A stretch of 64,000 bases of DNA from Prochlorococcus sp. MIT 1314 (lineage in GTDB: Bacteria; Cyanobacteriota; Cyanobacteriia; PCC-6307; Cyanobiaceae): contig NZ_CP139300.1 in assembly GCF_034093315.1 (NCBI RefSeq), forward strand, positions 1,612,001-1,676,000, given 5' to 3'. Positions 9,383 to 17,793 of this stretch are shown one piece after another (the stretch's first letter is position 1; every line of letters starts with the position of its first letter). The notes under the pieces are model-generated. The model ran no database searches. It was not told the DNA's origin and was given only the letters and a program-made list of their open reading frames with translations. The position numbers were made by a program, and so were the translations under genes.

Positions 9383-10582
9383 ATGACGCCCGAAAGGCTT
9401 GGATTACTTTGGGGAATAACTTTATTTGCAGGTGCTTGTGCTCGACTATTTTCTTCTGTTACGGGATTCCCAAGTGTTGTTATTTTATTACTCTCTGGAT
9501 TATTCATCGGAAGATCAGGCTTAGGACTGGTTGAGCCTTTAGATCTTGGACAAGGGCTCGAAACTATTGTTGGACTTTTAGTCAGCTTAGTTCTTTTCGA
9601 AGGTGGACTAAATTTAAAACTGCCTGAAGGGAATGTAAGAAATACTGTTTTAAAAATTTCACTGATCAGACTATTTATTTCATTATCTGCTGGAATTTTT
9701 ATTGCTCATTGGCTGGCTGGTCTTTCATGGCAGGTTGCAGGAATATATAGTGCTATAGTTCTAGCTACTGGACCAACAGTCGTTTCTCCATTAGTTGAAC
9801 AAATAAAATTAGTTTCCCCTCTTTCGGAAGTTTTAAAGGCTGAGGGATTGTTACTTGAACCAATTGGAGCAGTATTAGCATTATTACTTTTAGAACTAAC
9901 TCTAGGGGATTTGCATGGGATCAAGGATGTATTTGTTGCATTAATGCAAAGATTAGGGGGAGGCGTTCTAATAGGATTAGGTTCAGGATGGTTACTATCA
10001 GAAATTTTAAAAAAAACAAAAAATGAAGCCTCATTTGGTCTAGAGCTTCAAGTTACCCTTGGATTTATTTTTCTTGTATATGGAATATGTGAATATTTTT
10101 TACCAGAATCAGGCTTGCCTGCCTCTGTTGCGGCAGGCTTTATTGTGGGCAAAAGAGAAGTAATAGATAAGGAGAGATTGGATAATCTAATAGGTGAATT
10201 AGCTCAATTAGCGATAACAGTTCTTTTCCCCCTTTTGGCAGCTGATGTCTCTTGGCGTGAATTAAGTCCTCTAGGTTGGGGAGGGGTTGTTTGTGTTTTT
10301 ATGTTGATGGTAATTGTTCGTCCTATCTCAATATGGATAGCAACAATAGGAAAAGAATTAAACTTAAAAGAAAAAGTATTTTTGGCCTGGTTAGCTCCAA
10401 GAGGTATTGTTACTGCAGCGGTTGCCTCTCTTTTTTCTATCAGATTAGAACAGGCTGGTATCCTTGGGGCTGGACGTCTTCAAGGTTTAGTTTTTCTTAC
10501 AATATTAATGACAGTAGGAATTCAAGGCCTTACGGCTAAACTTTTGGCAAATCGGCTTGAATTAGTCCAAAAAGAAATTTAG
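9383..10582 (+). CDS. CPA1-type Na+/H+ antiporter
   Basis: This 399-residue membrane protein has about 12 hydrophobic segments and resembles NhaP/CPA1 cation:proton antiporters. Family features include LVSLVLFEGGLNL, the helix with LATGPTVVSPLVEQ in place of the usual TDP region, GLPASVAAGFIVGKRE, and the late WLAPRGIVTAAVASL. It lacks a long cytoplasmic tail. The likely role is sodium extrusion and pH homeostasis in seawater. Its 3' end overlaps the convergent gltX by 4 bases. The ATG at 9383 gives a normal first helix. Confidence 0.87.
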   Translation: MTPERLGLLWGITLFAGACARLFSSVTGFPSVVILLLSGLFIGRSGLGLVEPLDLGQGLETIVGLLVSLVLFEGGLNLKLPEGNVRNTVLKISLIRLFISLSAGIFIAHWLAGLSWQVAGIYSAIVLATGPTVVSPLVEQIKLVSPLSEVLKAEGLLLEPIGAVLALLLLELTLGDLHGIKDVFVALMQRLGGGVLIGLGSGWLLSEILKKTKNEASFGLELQVTLGFIFLVYGICEYFLPESGLPASVAAGFIVGKREVIDKERLDNLIGELAQLAITVLFPLLAADVSWRELSPLGWGGVVCVFMLMVIVRPISIWIATIGKELNLKEKVFLAWLAPRGIVTAAVASLFSIRLEQAGILGAGRLQGLVFLTILMTVGIQGLTAKLLANRLELVQKEI

Positions 10583-12018
10583 ATTAATTTAAGACATCTT
10601 TCAATCCTCGATATATCACTTTTACTTTCTGCTAAAAGTTCCCAACTTTGAATTAAATCTGGCCCACTGAGAGAACCAAAAAAGGCTACTCTTAATGATT
10701 TCATTAAAATGCCTTTTTTGACATTATGGATTTTTGAAATTTCTTTTATTATTTCTTTGGCTTTCTCTTTGGTTAGTTTGACAGTTTTTTGCTCAGTTAA
10801 ATAACTTAGAATTAGTTTTAGAGATGCTTTACTATCCTTTGTTTCGAGGAAATCTTTACCTTCTTTTTGAATTGGAGGTAATAAGAAAAATGGTTTTGAT
10901 TGATCAATAGAATCTTTTAAAAGGGTCATTGAGTCTTTAATCAAAATTACTAATTTAATAGCCCATTCTTTAGATGGAGGATTCCAACCCAAATTATCCC
11001 AGTATCTACATATGACCTCACTTAATTTTACGGAATCCATATTTCTTATGTATTGAGAATTAATCCAGTTGAGTTTTTCCCAACTGAATTTTGCTCCAGC
11101 TTTATTTATATCTGACAAGTCAAAAGTTTTAGATATCTCATTAAGTGTCAGTATTTCACTCACGGCAGATTTTGGGGACCAACCTAGAAATGCCATGTAA
11201 TTTGCTAATGCTTCGGGTAAATATCCCATATCTCTAAATTCATCGATGGAAGTAACGCAATCTCGCTTGGATAATTTTTTCCCTTCGCTATTTAGTATTA
11301 GCGGTGTATGTGAAAAAGTTGGTAGTTTGAAATTTAACGCTTCATAAATCAATATTTGTTTCGCAGTATTAGAGATATGGTCTTCTCCTCTTACGACATG
11401 AGTTATGTTCATGAAATTATCATCAACTACAACTGCAAGATTATATAAAGGATCGCCTATCTCATATCCCTTAGCCCTTCTTGATAAAACCAAATCACCA
11501 CCCAAGTCCTTACCTTGCCATTTAATTTCACCTCTTATCTGGTCTAACCATTTTATTTGTATTTTTTCATCAATTTTAAACCTTATTACGGAAGTCCTTC
11601 CTTTGGATATGAATGTTTCTATTTCTTCTTTTGAAAGATTTCTATGTCTATTATCATGCCTTGGAGGTAAACCTTTCTTCTTTTGTTCCTCTCTTAATTC
11701 AGAAATCTCATCGTCGGTGGTAAAGCATCTATAGGCAGCTCCACTTTCTAGTAGCTTTTTGATGTGTTTTTTGTGAGTCGAAATTCGGTCACTTTGCTTT
11801 ATCGGTTCTTCATCCCATTTAAGTCCAAGCCATTGCAAGCCCTCTAATATATTATTTGTGTATTCAGATTTAGATCGAAGAAAATCTGTATCTTCTATTC
11901 TGATCAGAAACTTTCCGCCTATTTTTTGTGCATACAACCAGTTGAATAATGCTGTTCTAGCGGTCCCAATATGAAATAAACCTGTTGGACTCGGGGCTAA
12001 TCTTAAACGTTTTTCCAA
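10579..12018 (-). CDS. gltX: glutamyl-tRNA synthetase
   Basis: GltX charges tRNA-Glu, and in cyanobacteria also tRNA-Gln before amidation; Glu-tRNA is also the precursor of tetrapyrroles. The 479-residue class I synthetase has the HIGH-type PTGLFHIGTA near the N-terminus, the KMSKS equivalent KKLSKRD, and a C-terminal helical anticodon-binding region. The start is a TTG (12018-12016) giving MEKRLRLAPSPTG; no ATG lies in frame near it. It follows tRNA-Asp by 16 bases on the same strand, in a translation cluster with PSHCP, tRNA-Trp and rplS. Confidence 0.95.
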   Translation of the reverse strand: MEKRLRLAPSPTGLFHIGTARTALFNWLYAQKIGGKFLIRIEDTDFLRSKSEYTNNILEGLQWLGLKWDEEPIKQSDRISTHKKHIKKLLESGAAYRCFTTDDEISELREEQKKKGLPPRHDNRHRNLSKEEIETFISKGRTSVIRFKIDEKIQIKWLDQIRGEIKWQGKDLGGDLVLSRRAKGYEIGDPLYNLAVVVDDNFMNITHVVRGEDHISNTAKQILIYEALNFKLPTFSHTPLILNSEGKKLSKRDCVTSIDEFRDMGYLPEALANYMAFLGWSPKSAVSEILTLNEISKTFDLSDINKAGAKFSWEKLNWINSQYIRNMDSVKLSEVICRYWDNLGWNPPSKEWAIKLVILIKDSMTLLKDSIDQSKPFFLLPPIQKEGKDFLETKDSKASLKLILSYLTEQKTVKLTKEKAKEIIKEISKIHNVKKGILMKSLRVAFFGSLSGPDLIQSWELLAESKSDISRIERCLKLI

Positions 12019-12034
12019 ATTTTTTAAAAAAAAA

Positions 12035-12108
12035 CGGGACCGACGGGATTCGAACCCGCAACTTCCGCCGTGACAGGGCGGTGCTCTAACCAGTTGAACT
12101 ACGGTCCC
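12035..12108 (-). tRNA. tRNA-Asp (GUC)
   Basis: The reverse strand folds into a 74-nt cloverleaf. The acceptor stem is GGGACCG/CGGTCCC with discriminator G, the D-arm contains AGTTCAACTGGTTAGAGC, the anticodon loop is CTGTCAC (anticodon GTC), and the T-arm has GGTTCGAATCC. CCA is not encoded. It lies between gltX and the PSHCP gene on the same strand. Confidence 0.96.
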
Positions 12109-12217
12109 AGAGTTTTGTTCTAAAGTTATTTAGAACTACATTCTTAAAATTATCAGATCATAATACTTAATTTATGTTGTTGTAATAAAAAAAATTTATT
12201 AATTTGAGGATTTACAG

Positions 12218-12258
12218 AAATAGTTAGTTTATAGCAGCCTTGATATAAATAACTATTT
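12218..12258 (-). terminator. hairpin at the end of the PSHCP gene, possible weak terminator or 3' stabiliser
   Basis: An inverted repeat pairs 12218-12233 with 12244-12258. There are 15 base pairs with one bulged G and a 10-base loop (GCAGCCTTGA). On the minus strand it begins in the stop codon of the PSHCP gene. No U-tract follows, so it may be a processing or stabilising element between the mRNA and the downstream tRNA-Asp rather than a true rho-independent terminator. Confidence 0.4.
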
Positions 12259-12451
12259 ATTTTTGAGGTCTAAAACCAGCAGGTTCTATCAACCTAACTT
12301 GGTTACCTCTAGCGGTAAACTCTCTGCCTTGGTCGCTTTGTACGACAACTCTCCCACCAGATTTAACTCTGATGACTCTTGCACGAACCCATCCTAAAGC
12401 TGCTGATTCGAGGACTTTAACTACGTCCCCAGGTTGAAGATCTAACTCCAT
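12257..12451 (-). CDS. Prochlorococcus/Synechococcus hyper-conserved protein (PSHCP), Tudor-like
   Basis: This 64-residue basic protein begins MELDLQPGDVVKVLESAALG and ends in a conserved RLIEPAGFRPQ. I recognise it as the hyper-conserved protein restricted to marine picocyanobacteria. From memory, structural work described it as a Tudor/SH3-like fold that binds RNA, probably acting in translation; I cannot verify this here. The alternating hydrophobic/charged pattern fits a small beta-barrel. The gene looks clearly GC-richer than its surroundings, as expected for a protein under strong amino-acid constraint. It is flanked by tRNA-Trp and tRNA-Asp, between rplS and gltX, supporting a translational role. 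Confidence 0.88.
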   Translation of the reverse strand: MELDLQPGDVVKVLESAALGWVRARVIRVKSGGRVVVQSDQGREFTARGNQVRLIEPAGFRPQK

Positions 12452-12486
12452 TTTATGAAAAAATGATTTACATAATGTTGATCAAA

Positions 12487-12559
12487 CGCGTCGTGGAGGA
12501 CTTGAACCCCCGACATCAGGTTTTGGAGACCTGCGTTCTACCAACTGAACTAACGACGC
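12487..12559 (-). tRNA. tRNA-Trp (CCA)
   Basis: The reverse strand gives a 73-nt cloverleaf with acceptor GCGTCGT/ACGACGC, discriminator G, D-arm TTAGTTCAGTTGGTAGAAC, anticodon loop CTCCAAA (anticodon CCA) and T-arm GGTTCAAGTCC. CCA is not encoded. It lies between rplS and the PSHCP gene, all on the minus strand. Confidence 0.95.
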
Positions 12560-12612
12560 ATTTAAATGATTATAAGCGCCTTTGTGACCAATAAGTTGAT
12601 TAATTTACAACT

Positions 12613-13083
12613 TTATCGATCAAAGCGTTGTTTTACGCGAGTAGCTTTTCCTACTCTATCTCTTAGATAGAATAATTTAGCTCTTCTTACTTTACCTCTG
12701 CGTTCAACTTTTAGAGAGGCAACTTGTGGACTATGTAGCATAAATACTCTTTCAACACCTATACCCTGGAAAATTCTCCTAACTGTAATAGTCTGGTTAA
12801 TACCTCCATGCCTTTTTGCTATTACAACACCTTCATAAGGTTGAACTCTTTCTTTATTACCTTCTGTAATTTTCACACCAACTTTAACAGTGTCCCCAAC
12901 ATAAATTTCAGGTAATTCTTTTTTTAATTGTGCATTCTCAAATTCCTCAATAATGGTTGAGGCGGTTAAAGGGTTTTTAGTTTCAGAAACCAATTCTTTT
13001 TCTTTTTCTTTAACTGCCACATCCTTTGATTCGTCAGCTTTAAAACCGGTTTCTAATTCATTTCCTTGTGTCTCTTTTGCCAT
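12613..13083 (-). CDS. rplS: ribosomal protein L19 with N-terminal extension
   Basis: L19 sits at the interface of the 30S and 50S subunits. The L19 core is clear: [49 protein letters not shown], and the C-terminal [19 protein letters not shown]. The protein is 156 aa against roughly 115-120 in most bacteria. The extra 35-40 residues are N-terminal, low-complexity and charged ([10 protein letters not shown]). The ATG at 13083 is the only good one. It heads the translation cluster running toward gltX; the PepSY-TM gene ends 32 bases upstream. Confidence 0.95.
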   Translation of the reverse strand: MAKETQGNELETGFKADESKDVAVKEKEKELVSETKNPLTASTIIEEFENAQLKKELPEIYVGDTVKVGVKITEGNKERVQPYEGVVIAKRHGGINQTITVRRIFQGIGVERVFMLHSPQVASLKVERRGKVRRAKLFYLRDRVGKATRVKQRFDR

Positions 13084-13115
13084 TTTGGTCTTTTTTATCC
13101 TACAAGACCTATATC

Positions 13116-13424
13116 TTAACCTTTTGACTCGCCTTTAGTAACCTTTTTGGTAAATGAAATTGTTTTTGAAAACATTTGGAAACCTGTTATTAGCATCCAT
13201 AAGACTCCAAGGGAATTCAATAATACATATATTAATTCTCCATTTTCTCCAAGCCATTCGCCTTCATGGAGTGACATTAACCAATGAACTTGATCTCTAG
13301 AGTAACCTAATAAATCTTTTGAAATCCTATAGAAAAGGCCTGTAATTGAAGATATAAATAATGGAAGAAAAACCCAAGGCGCCAAAGCCTTATGAAATTT
13401 CCTAGAATTAGATAAAAATTTCAT
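13116..13424 (-). CDS. small PepSY-associated TM-like membrane protein
   Basis: From the ATG at 13424 this gives 102 residues. [26 protein letters not shown] is the first helix (quoted in part: [19 protein letters not shown]), and [13 protein letters not shown] leads into a second helix with [17 protein letters not shown]. The spacing of His in the first helix (KFHK) and in the WLMSLHEG loop resembles PepSY_TM proteins, some of which are linked to haem or ferric reductase functions. That role here is inference. A GTG at 13505 would add 27 polar residues, so I prefer the ATG. The gene is divergent from map. Confidence 0.72.
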   Translation of the reverse strand: MKFLSNSRKFHKALAPWVFLPLFISSITGLFYRISKDLLGYSRDQVHWLMSLHEGEWLGENGELIYVLLNSLGVLWMLITGFQMFSKTISFTKKVTKGESKG

Positions 13425-13519
13425 TACGGTTTCTTTCCCATTGTTATTGATAGATTTAAGATAGCCAAGACCATAATGGCTATTTTGATGATATTTACCT
13501 ATCACTATTATTTATTCCA

Positions 13520-14359
13520 ATGAAACATTTTGCAGATCTTTTATTAAAAAAAAATAATTCCAAAACTAATGATCAAGTTCCTTTTATTCAGAGAAGAAGA
13601 GGAATTGAAATAAAGTCTGCCCGTGAAATAAACTTGATGAAAAAATCAAGTAGGATAGTAGCTACAGTTTTGAGGGAAATTAATGACTTAATTCAACCAG
13701 GAATGAGCACAAAAGATTTAGATGATTTCGCAGAAAAGAGGATAAAAAGTTTTGGAGCTGTACCAAGTTTTAAAGGCTACCATGGTTTTCCTTCGAGTAT
13801 TTGTTCTAGTATTAATAATGAGGTTGTTCATGGAATACCAAACAAAAATAAAATAATTAAAAATGGTGACTTAGTTAAAATTGATACAGGAGCATATTTA
13901 GATGGCTTCCACGGTGATAGTTGTATAACAATTTGTGTGGGAGAAGTTAGTTCAAAGGCCCAAAATCTGAGTGATGTAGCTTATAAAGCATTGTATGCGG
14001 GGCTATCAAAAATCAAGGCAGGGAATACACTTCTAGATGTGGCTGGGCAAATTGAAGATATTGTTATACAAAATGGATTTAGTGTTGTTGAAGATTATAC
14101 AGGTCATGGAGTTGGTAGAAATCTTCACGAAGAACCATCAGTATTTAATTTTCGGACCAAAGAATTACCCAACGTAGTTCTTCGTGAAGGAATGACATTA
14201 GCTGTGGAACCAATTGTTAACGAGGGGACTAAATTTTGTAAAACATTAAATGATAGATGGACCGTAATAACAAAAGATGGTAAATTATCGGCACAATGGG
14301 AGCATACAATTGTTGTTTTAAAAGATGGTATTGAAATTTTGACAGATAGAGATTTCTAG
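13520..14359 (+). CDS. map: methionine aminopeptidase type I
   Basis: Map removes the initiator methionine co-translationally. The 279-residue protein has an N-terminal extension of about 30 residues before the catalytic core [16 protein letters not shown]. The metal ligands can be seen in the order [15 protein letters not shown] (two Asp), [13 protein letters not shown] (His), AVEPI (Glu) and WEHTIVV (Glu). It is adjacent to the translation cluster and convergent with the SDR gene, 3 bases separating the stops. Confidence 0.95.
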   Translation: MKHFADLLLKKNNSKTNDQVPFIQRRRGIEIKSAREINLMKKSSRIVATVLREINDLIQPGMSTKDLDDFAEKRIKSFGAVPSFKGYHGFPSSICSSINNEVVHGIPNKNKIIKNGDLVKIDTGAYLDGFHGDSCITICVGEVSSKAQNLSDVAYKALYAGLSKIKAGNTLLDVAGQIEDIVIQNGFSVVEDYTGHGVGRNLHEEPSVFNFRTKELPNVVLREGMTLAVEPIVNEGTKFCKTLNDRWTVITKDGKLSAQWEHTIVVLKDGIEILTDRDF

Positions 14360-14362
14360 ACA

Positions 14363-15082
14363 CTAAGATTTGTATTTATAGATAATTTGGCAATACAAAA
14401 AATTAAAAAATTCGTTCAATGGGAAAAGTATGTAACTTAAAGGGTTTGGACTAATTATTATTAAATAACTTTTTGAATGTGCTAGATCATAAATCTTTTT
14501 AGACACAAATTTGGGTCTCATAATTCCGATTGGATTTAGTTCTGATTTAAAAGGCCCTAAGATGATTTTTTTAATAATAAATTTTTTCTTTGTATCTTTG
14601 TCCAGAAGATTTTTCTTGAAAGAAACTAATTTACCAATCAGGGATTTACTTATCTCATAGGATGGATTTAAGGCTGGTAATATTTCTGCTTCAGATGTGT
14701 TTATCCAAATCTCTTTTCTTATTAATGACTCATTCGTTAAGGCAATATCTTCAAATAAGTTTAAAAATTTGAATTTGCTTAATGCATTTATCTCTATTGA
14801 TTTTTCATAATTAGAATTTTCTCTACTCAAATCATATATGCCATGGTTCAAAATTAATATATCTATCTTTTTTAGATGCTTTTTTAATGTCGATTCTTTC
14901 CCGCATTCCCATTTAATCCATTCATTTGGAGATTCAAGATTTATTTCAGAATCAGTTTTACTATGAGTAAATCCAATCACTTTATATCCTTGCTGACGAA
15001 ACAACTTTGTTAGTTCTTTCCCTAGGGCGCCCGAAGCCCCAGTAATCCCAATGGTTTTTTTTGTTTTAATTGAATTCATCAT
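14363..15082 (-). CDS. short-chain dehydrogenase/reductase
   Basis: This 239-residue Rossmann protein has the cofactor loop GITGASGALGKEL near the N-terminus, a LILNHGIYD segment in place of NNAG, an INTSEAE with the catalytic Ser, and Tyr-x-x-x-Lys in PSYEISKSLIG. All three catalytic residues are present, so it should be an active NAD(P)-dependent oxidoreductase. The substrate cannot be told from sequence. The C-terminus ends in a hydrophobic and lysine-rich tail that could touch membranes. It starts at adjacent ATGs (15082 or 15079). Confidence 0.82.
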   Translation of the reverse strand: MMNSIKTKKTIGITGASGALGKELTKLFRQQGYKVIGFTHSKTDSEINLESPNEWIKWECGKESTLKKHLKKIDILILNHGIYDLSRENSNYEKSIEINALSKFKFLNLFEDIALTNESLIRKEIWINTSEAEILPALNPSYEISKSLIGKLVSFKKNLLDKDTKKKFIIKKIILGPFKSELNPIGIMRPKFVSKKIYDLAHSKSYLIIISPNPLSYILFPLNEFFNFLYCQIIYKYKS

Positions 15083-15235
15083 TTTGTTTTTTTTTGCTGA
15101 AATACCAAAGAAATAAAGTGAATTTATCTAAAAAAAATATTTATTTATTTATTTGATTAAAACTCATAAATAAATATTTGTTTAGTTCTGAAAAAAATAT
15201 TATCTTGAATCTGTGGATAAACAACTTTACTAATT

Positions 15236-16345
15236 ATGAGCGATATTTTATTAATTGGTTCATGTGAGTCATTTAGTGGTAAATCCGCATTGGTTCTTGG
15301 GATAGCCAAAAGACTCTTACAGGAGAAAAAAAAAGTGCGAATTGGGAAACCACTAGCAACATGTATCGAACTTACTAATTTATCTTCAATGTCTTATGAA
15401 GGATTAATTGATGACGATGTTAAGTTTATTGGATCTACATTAAATATCGAAGAGGAGAATTTAATTTCTTCAGTAGGATTATTGGATAATATATCAGCTG
15501 AAAAAAGAATTTCTAATAAAGACTTACTTCCAGGAAAAGGTTTTGATCAAATTGTTGGATTAGTCAAAGATGATTTTGAAGGTTTAAATATTCTTGAAGC
15601 GGCTGGTAGTCTTCATGAAGGGATGATTTATGGATTAAGCCTCCCCCAATTAGCGGAGAGTTTAGATGCGAAAGTCTTAATTGTGAATTTATGGGAAGAT
15701 TGTAAAAGCGTAGATGCATTACTTGATGCAAAAAAACAATTAGGAGATCATTTGGCTGGAGTAGTATTGAATGCAGTTTTGCCACAAGAAGTTGAAAAAG
15801 TTAAAAATGAAATCATCCCTTCTCTTAAAGATTTGAATATTGAAGTGTTTGGAGTGATGCCAAAATCTCCACTACTCAGAAGTGTTACCGTCGGTGAGCT
15901 GGTAAGAAGATTAGATGCACAAGTAATATGTTGCCCTGAAAAAGATCAATTACTTGTTGAGACATTAAGTATTGGTGCAATGGGAGTGAATTCTGCAATG
16001 GAATTCTTTAGAAGAAGACGCAATATGGCTGTAGTTACAGGAGCTGACAGAACTGACATTCAACTTGCCGCCTTGGAAGCTTCGACTCAGTGTCTTATTT
16101 TAACTGGTTTGGGAGAACCTTTATCACAATTGATTCATAGAGCAGAGGAATTGGAGGTGCCAATTTTAAAAGTAGAATTAGATACGCTTGCTACTGTAGA
16201 AATTATTGAACAAGCTTTTGGACATGTCAGAATTCATGAATCAATTAAAGCTTCTTATGCAGTGCAATTAGTTCAGGAGCATGTGAATCTAAAAAGAATT
16301 CTCGAAAAGATCGAATTTCCCTGCAATTTTTCAGATAAATGCTAA
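15236..16345 (+). CDS. BioD-like P-loop protein with DRTGG domain (N-terminal half of phosphotransacetylase)
   Basis: The 369-residue protein resembles the regulatory N-terminal part of long phosphate acetyltransferases (COG0857) without a catalytic PTA domain. It has a P-loop-like GSCESFSGKSALVLG (residues about 6-20), a BioD/CobQ-type fold with EAAGSLHEG, and a C-terminal DRTGG-like domain (MAVVTGADRTDIQLAALE). No Ser/His catalytic PTA region follows. In cyanobacteria this form stands alone and its function is unknown to me. It is 25 bases upstream of a SLOG-like gene, likely one operon. Confidence 0.78.
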   Translation: MSDILLIGSCESFSGKSALVLGIAKRLLQEKKKVRIGKPLATCIELTNLSSMSYEGLIDDDVKFIGSTLNIEEENLISSVGLLDNISAEKRISNKDLLPGKGFDQIVGLVKDDFEGLNILEAAGSLHEGMIYGLSLPQLAESLDAKVLIVNLWEDCKSVDALLDAKKQLGDHLAGVVLNAVLPQEVEKVKNEIIPSLKDLNIEVFGVMPKSPLLRSVTVGELVRRLDAQVICCPEKDQLLVETLSIGAMGVNSAMEFFRRRRNMAVVTGADRTDIQLAALEASTQCLILTGLGEPLSQLIHRAEELEVPILKVELDTLATVEIIEQAFGHVRIHESIKASYAVQLVQEHVNLKRILEKIEFPCNFSDKC

Positions 16346-16370
16346 TTTCAAATATAGGTACAATTTTATT

Positions 16371-16883
16371 TTGAGTCGCTCTTTAGATCTACCAGCAACC
16401 GAAGGCGTTGATGTCTTAGCTCAAGAACTCGCAAAACTCCAAGATAAAGGAAAGAGGAGGATTGCCTTTTTGGGCAGTAGACATGTGCCAGTTGTCGACA
16501 TCCACTTGATTGAGTTGATAGCAAGGTCGTTAGCAGAGGAAGGACATAATATTCTTACATCTGGTTCTCAGGGGGTGAATGCTGCGGTTATTCGAGCTGT
16601 TCTAGATATTAACCCATCATTATTGACTGTTTTATTGCCACAAAGCCTTGATAGACAATTACCCGAAATCAAGAATCAACTTGAAAGGGTTATGCATTTG
16701 GTTGAAAAAAGTGAAAATGATGAATTACCTTTGCCACTTGCAAGTAGCCTTTGTAATCAAGAAATTATTACTAGATGTGATCAATTAATATGTTTCGCCT
16801 TTCACGATAGTGAAACCTTACTAAACAGTTGTAGGTGTGCTGAAGAGATGGGAAAAGTTGTTAGTTTGTTATTTTTTGATTAA
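16371..16883 (+). CDS. SLOG/DprA-like Rossmann protein
   Basis: This 170-residue protein resembles the nucleotide-binding SLOG superfamily (DprA, LOG). It has a beta-strand IAFLGSRHVP, HNILTSGSQGVNAAVIRAVL and late DQLICFAFHDSE and SCRCAEEMGK segments. No DprA winged helix is present, so DNA recombination is not implied. SLOG proteins often bind nucleotides or nucleotide-derived messengers. The start is TTG at 16371; no ATG is near. It probably shares a transcript with the upstream DRTGG protein. Confidence 0.68.
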   Translation: MSRSLDLPATEGVDVLAQELAKLQDKGKRRIAFLGSRHVPVVDIHLIELIARSLAEEGHNILTSGSQGVNAAVIRAVLDINPSLLTVLLPQSLDRQLPEIKNQLERVMHLVEKSENDELPLPLASSLCNQEIITRCDQLICFAFHDSETLLNSCRCAEEMGKVVSLLFFD

Positions 16884-16951
16884 ATTAAGTCATTTTCTCT
16901 TATTTAAATCTAATTTATGCTTAATAATTATCTTGCGTTTAAAATTTTACG

Positions 16952-17449
16952 ATGGCAGAAAGTTTTTCATTTGATGTGGTTTCTGATTTTGAGAGACAGG
17001 AATTAGTAAATACTCTGGATCAAGTCAAAAGGGAAATTTCTCAGCGTTACGATCTTAAAGGAACAGAGACGACAGTTGATTTAGATAAAGAAAATATTTT
17101 TATAACTACTAATAGTGAGCTAACTTTAAATGCTGTAAATGATATACTCAGACAAAAAGCAATAAAAAGAAACCTATCTTTAAAAATTTTCGACTACGGG
17201 GAAATTGAAACAGTAAGTGGTAATAAAGTAAAACAAACAATTTTATTAAAACAAGGTATTAAACAGGAAATAGCAAAAAAAATAAGTAAAAATATTAGAG
17301 ATCAAATAAAAAAAATTAATGTTAGTATTAATGGAGAAACCCTGAGAGTCTCGAGTAAGAGCAAAAATGATCTTCAATTAGCCATTAAACTTATTAGTAA
17401 ATTGGAAGACTCTTTAAATATCCCTCTTAAGGCTAACAACTTTAGATAA
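16952..17449 (+). CDS. YajQ family nucleotide-binding protein
   Basis: The 165-residue protein begins MAESFSFDVVSDFERQELVN and contains SQRYDLKGTETTVDL and a late RVSSKSKNDLQLAIKLI, the standard YajQ/UPF0234 layout with two RNP-like domains. Some family members bind cyclic di-GMP, others bind RNA or tRNA; which applies here cannot be seen. It stands 68 bases after the SLOG-like gene on the same strand. Confidence 0.93.
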   Translation: MAESFSFDVVSDFERQELVNTLDQVKREISQRYDLKGTETTVDLDKENIFITTNSELTLNAVNDILRQKAIKRNLSLKIFDYGEIETVSGNKVKQTILLKQGIKQEIAKKISKNIRDQIKKINVSINGETLRVSSKSKNDLQLAIKLISKLEDSLNIPLKANNFR

Positions 17450-17476
17450 AGATTTCTATAATACTATTGAAGAAAT

Positions 17477-17683
17477 ATGGTTGATTATCCAGAATCTCTT
17501 ATTAAAAAACTATTTATAAAGGTAAAAGAAAATCCTCGATTTACAGAAGGAGATATAGAGAAACTCTGTTGGATGACAGTGCATGAACACAAGCACGGAG
17601 TTTTACCATCTGAATATGACATTAGAGAGATAGATGAAGAACTTTATTTACAACTTTTGGAAGTATTTAAATTAAATAATTAA
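17477..17683 (+). CDS. small conserved acidic protein, function unknown
   Basis: This 68-residue protein begins MVDYPESLIKKLFIKVKENP and contains DIEKLCWMTVHEHKHG and many acidic residues near the C-terminus (EIDEELYLQLLE). It is probably helical and cytoplasmic. I do not recognise a family. It lies 27 bases after the YajQ gene and is likely its operon partner. Confidence 0.6.
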   Translation: MVDYPESLIKKLFIKVKENPRFTEGDIEKLCWMTVHEHKHGVLPSEYDIREIDEELYLQLLEVFKLNN

Positions 17684-17793
17684 TAATAATATTTATATTT
17701 CTTTGCACAATTATTAAAAAAATATTTTAATTAAATGTCTGATTAATGCATTAATTAATTTGATTAAATATGATTGACTAAAAGAAAAAATTA

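Noticed and set aside
15212..15220. Perfect DnaA-box-like 9-mer (TGTGGATAA) upstream of the BioD-like gene
   Set aside because: Only one box was seen, with no cluster and no dnaA or dnaN nearby. One chance match to a 9-mer in a 64-kb AT-rich window is expected, so no origin is claimed.
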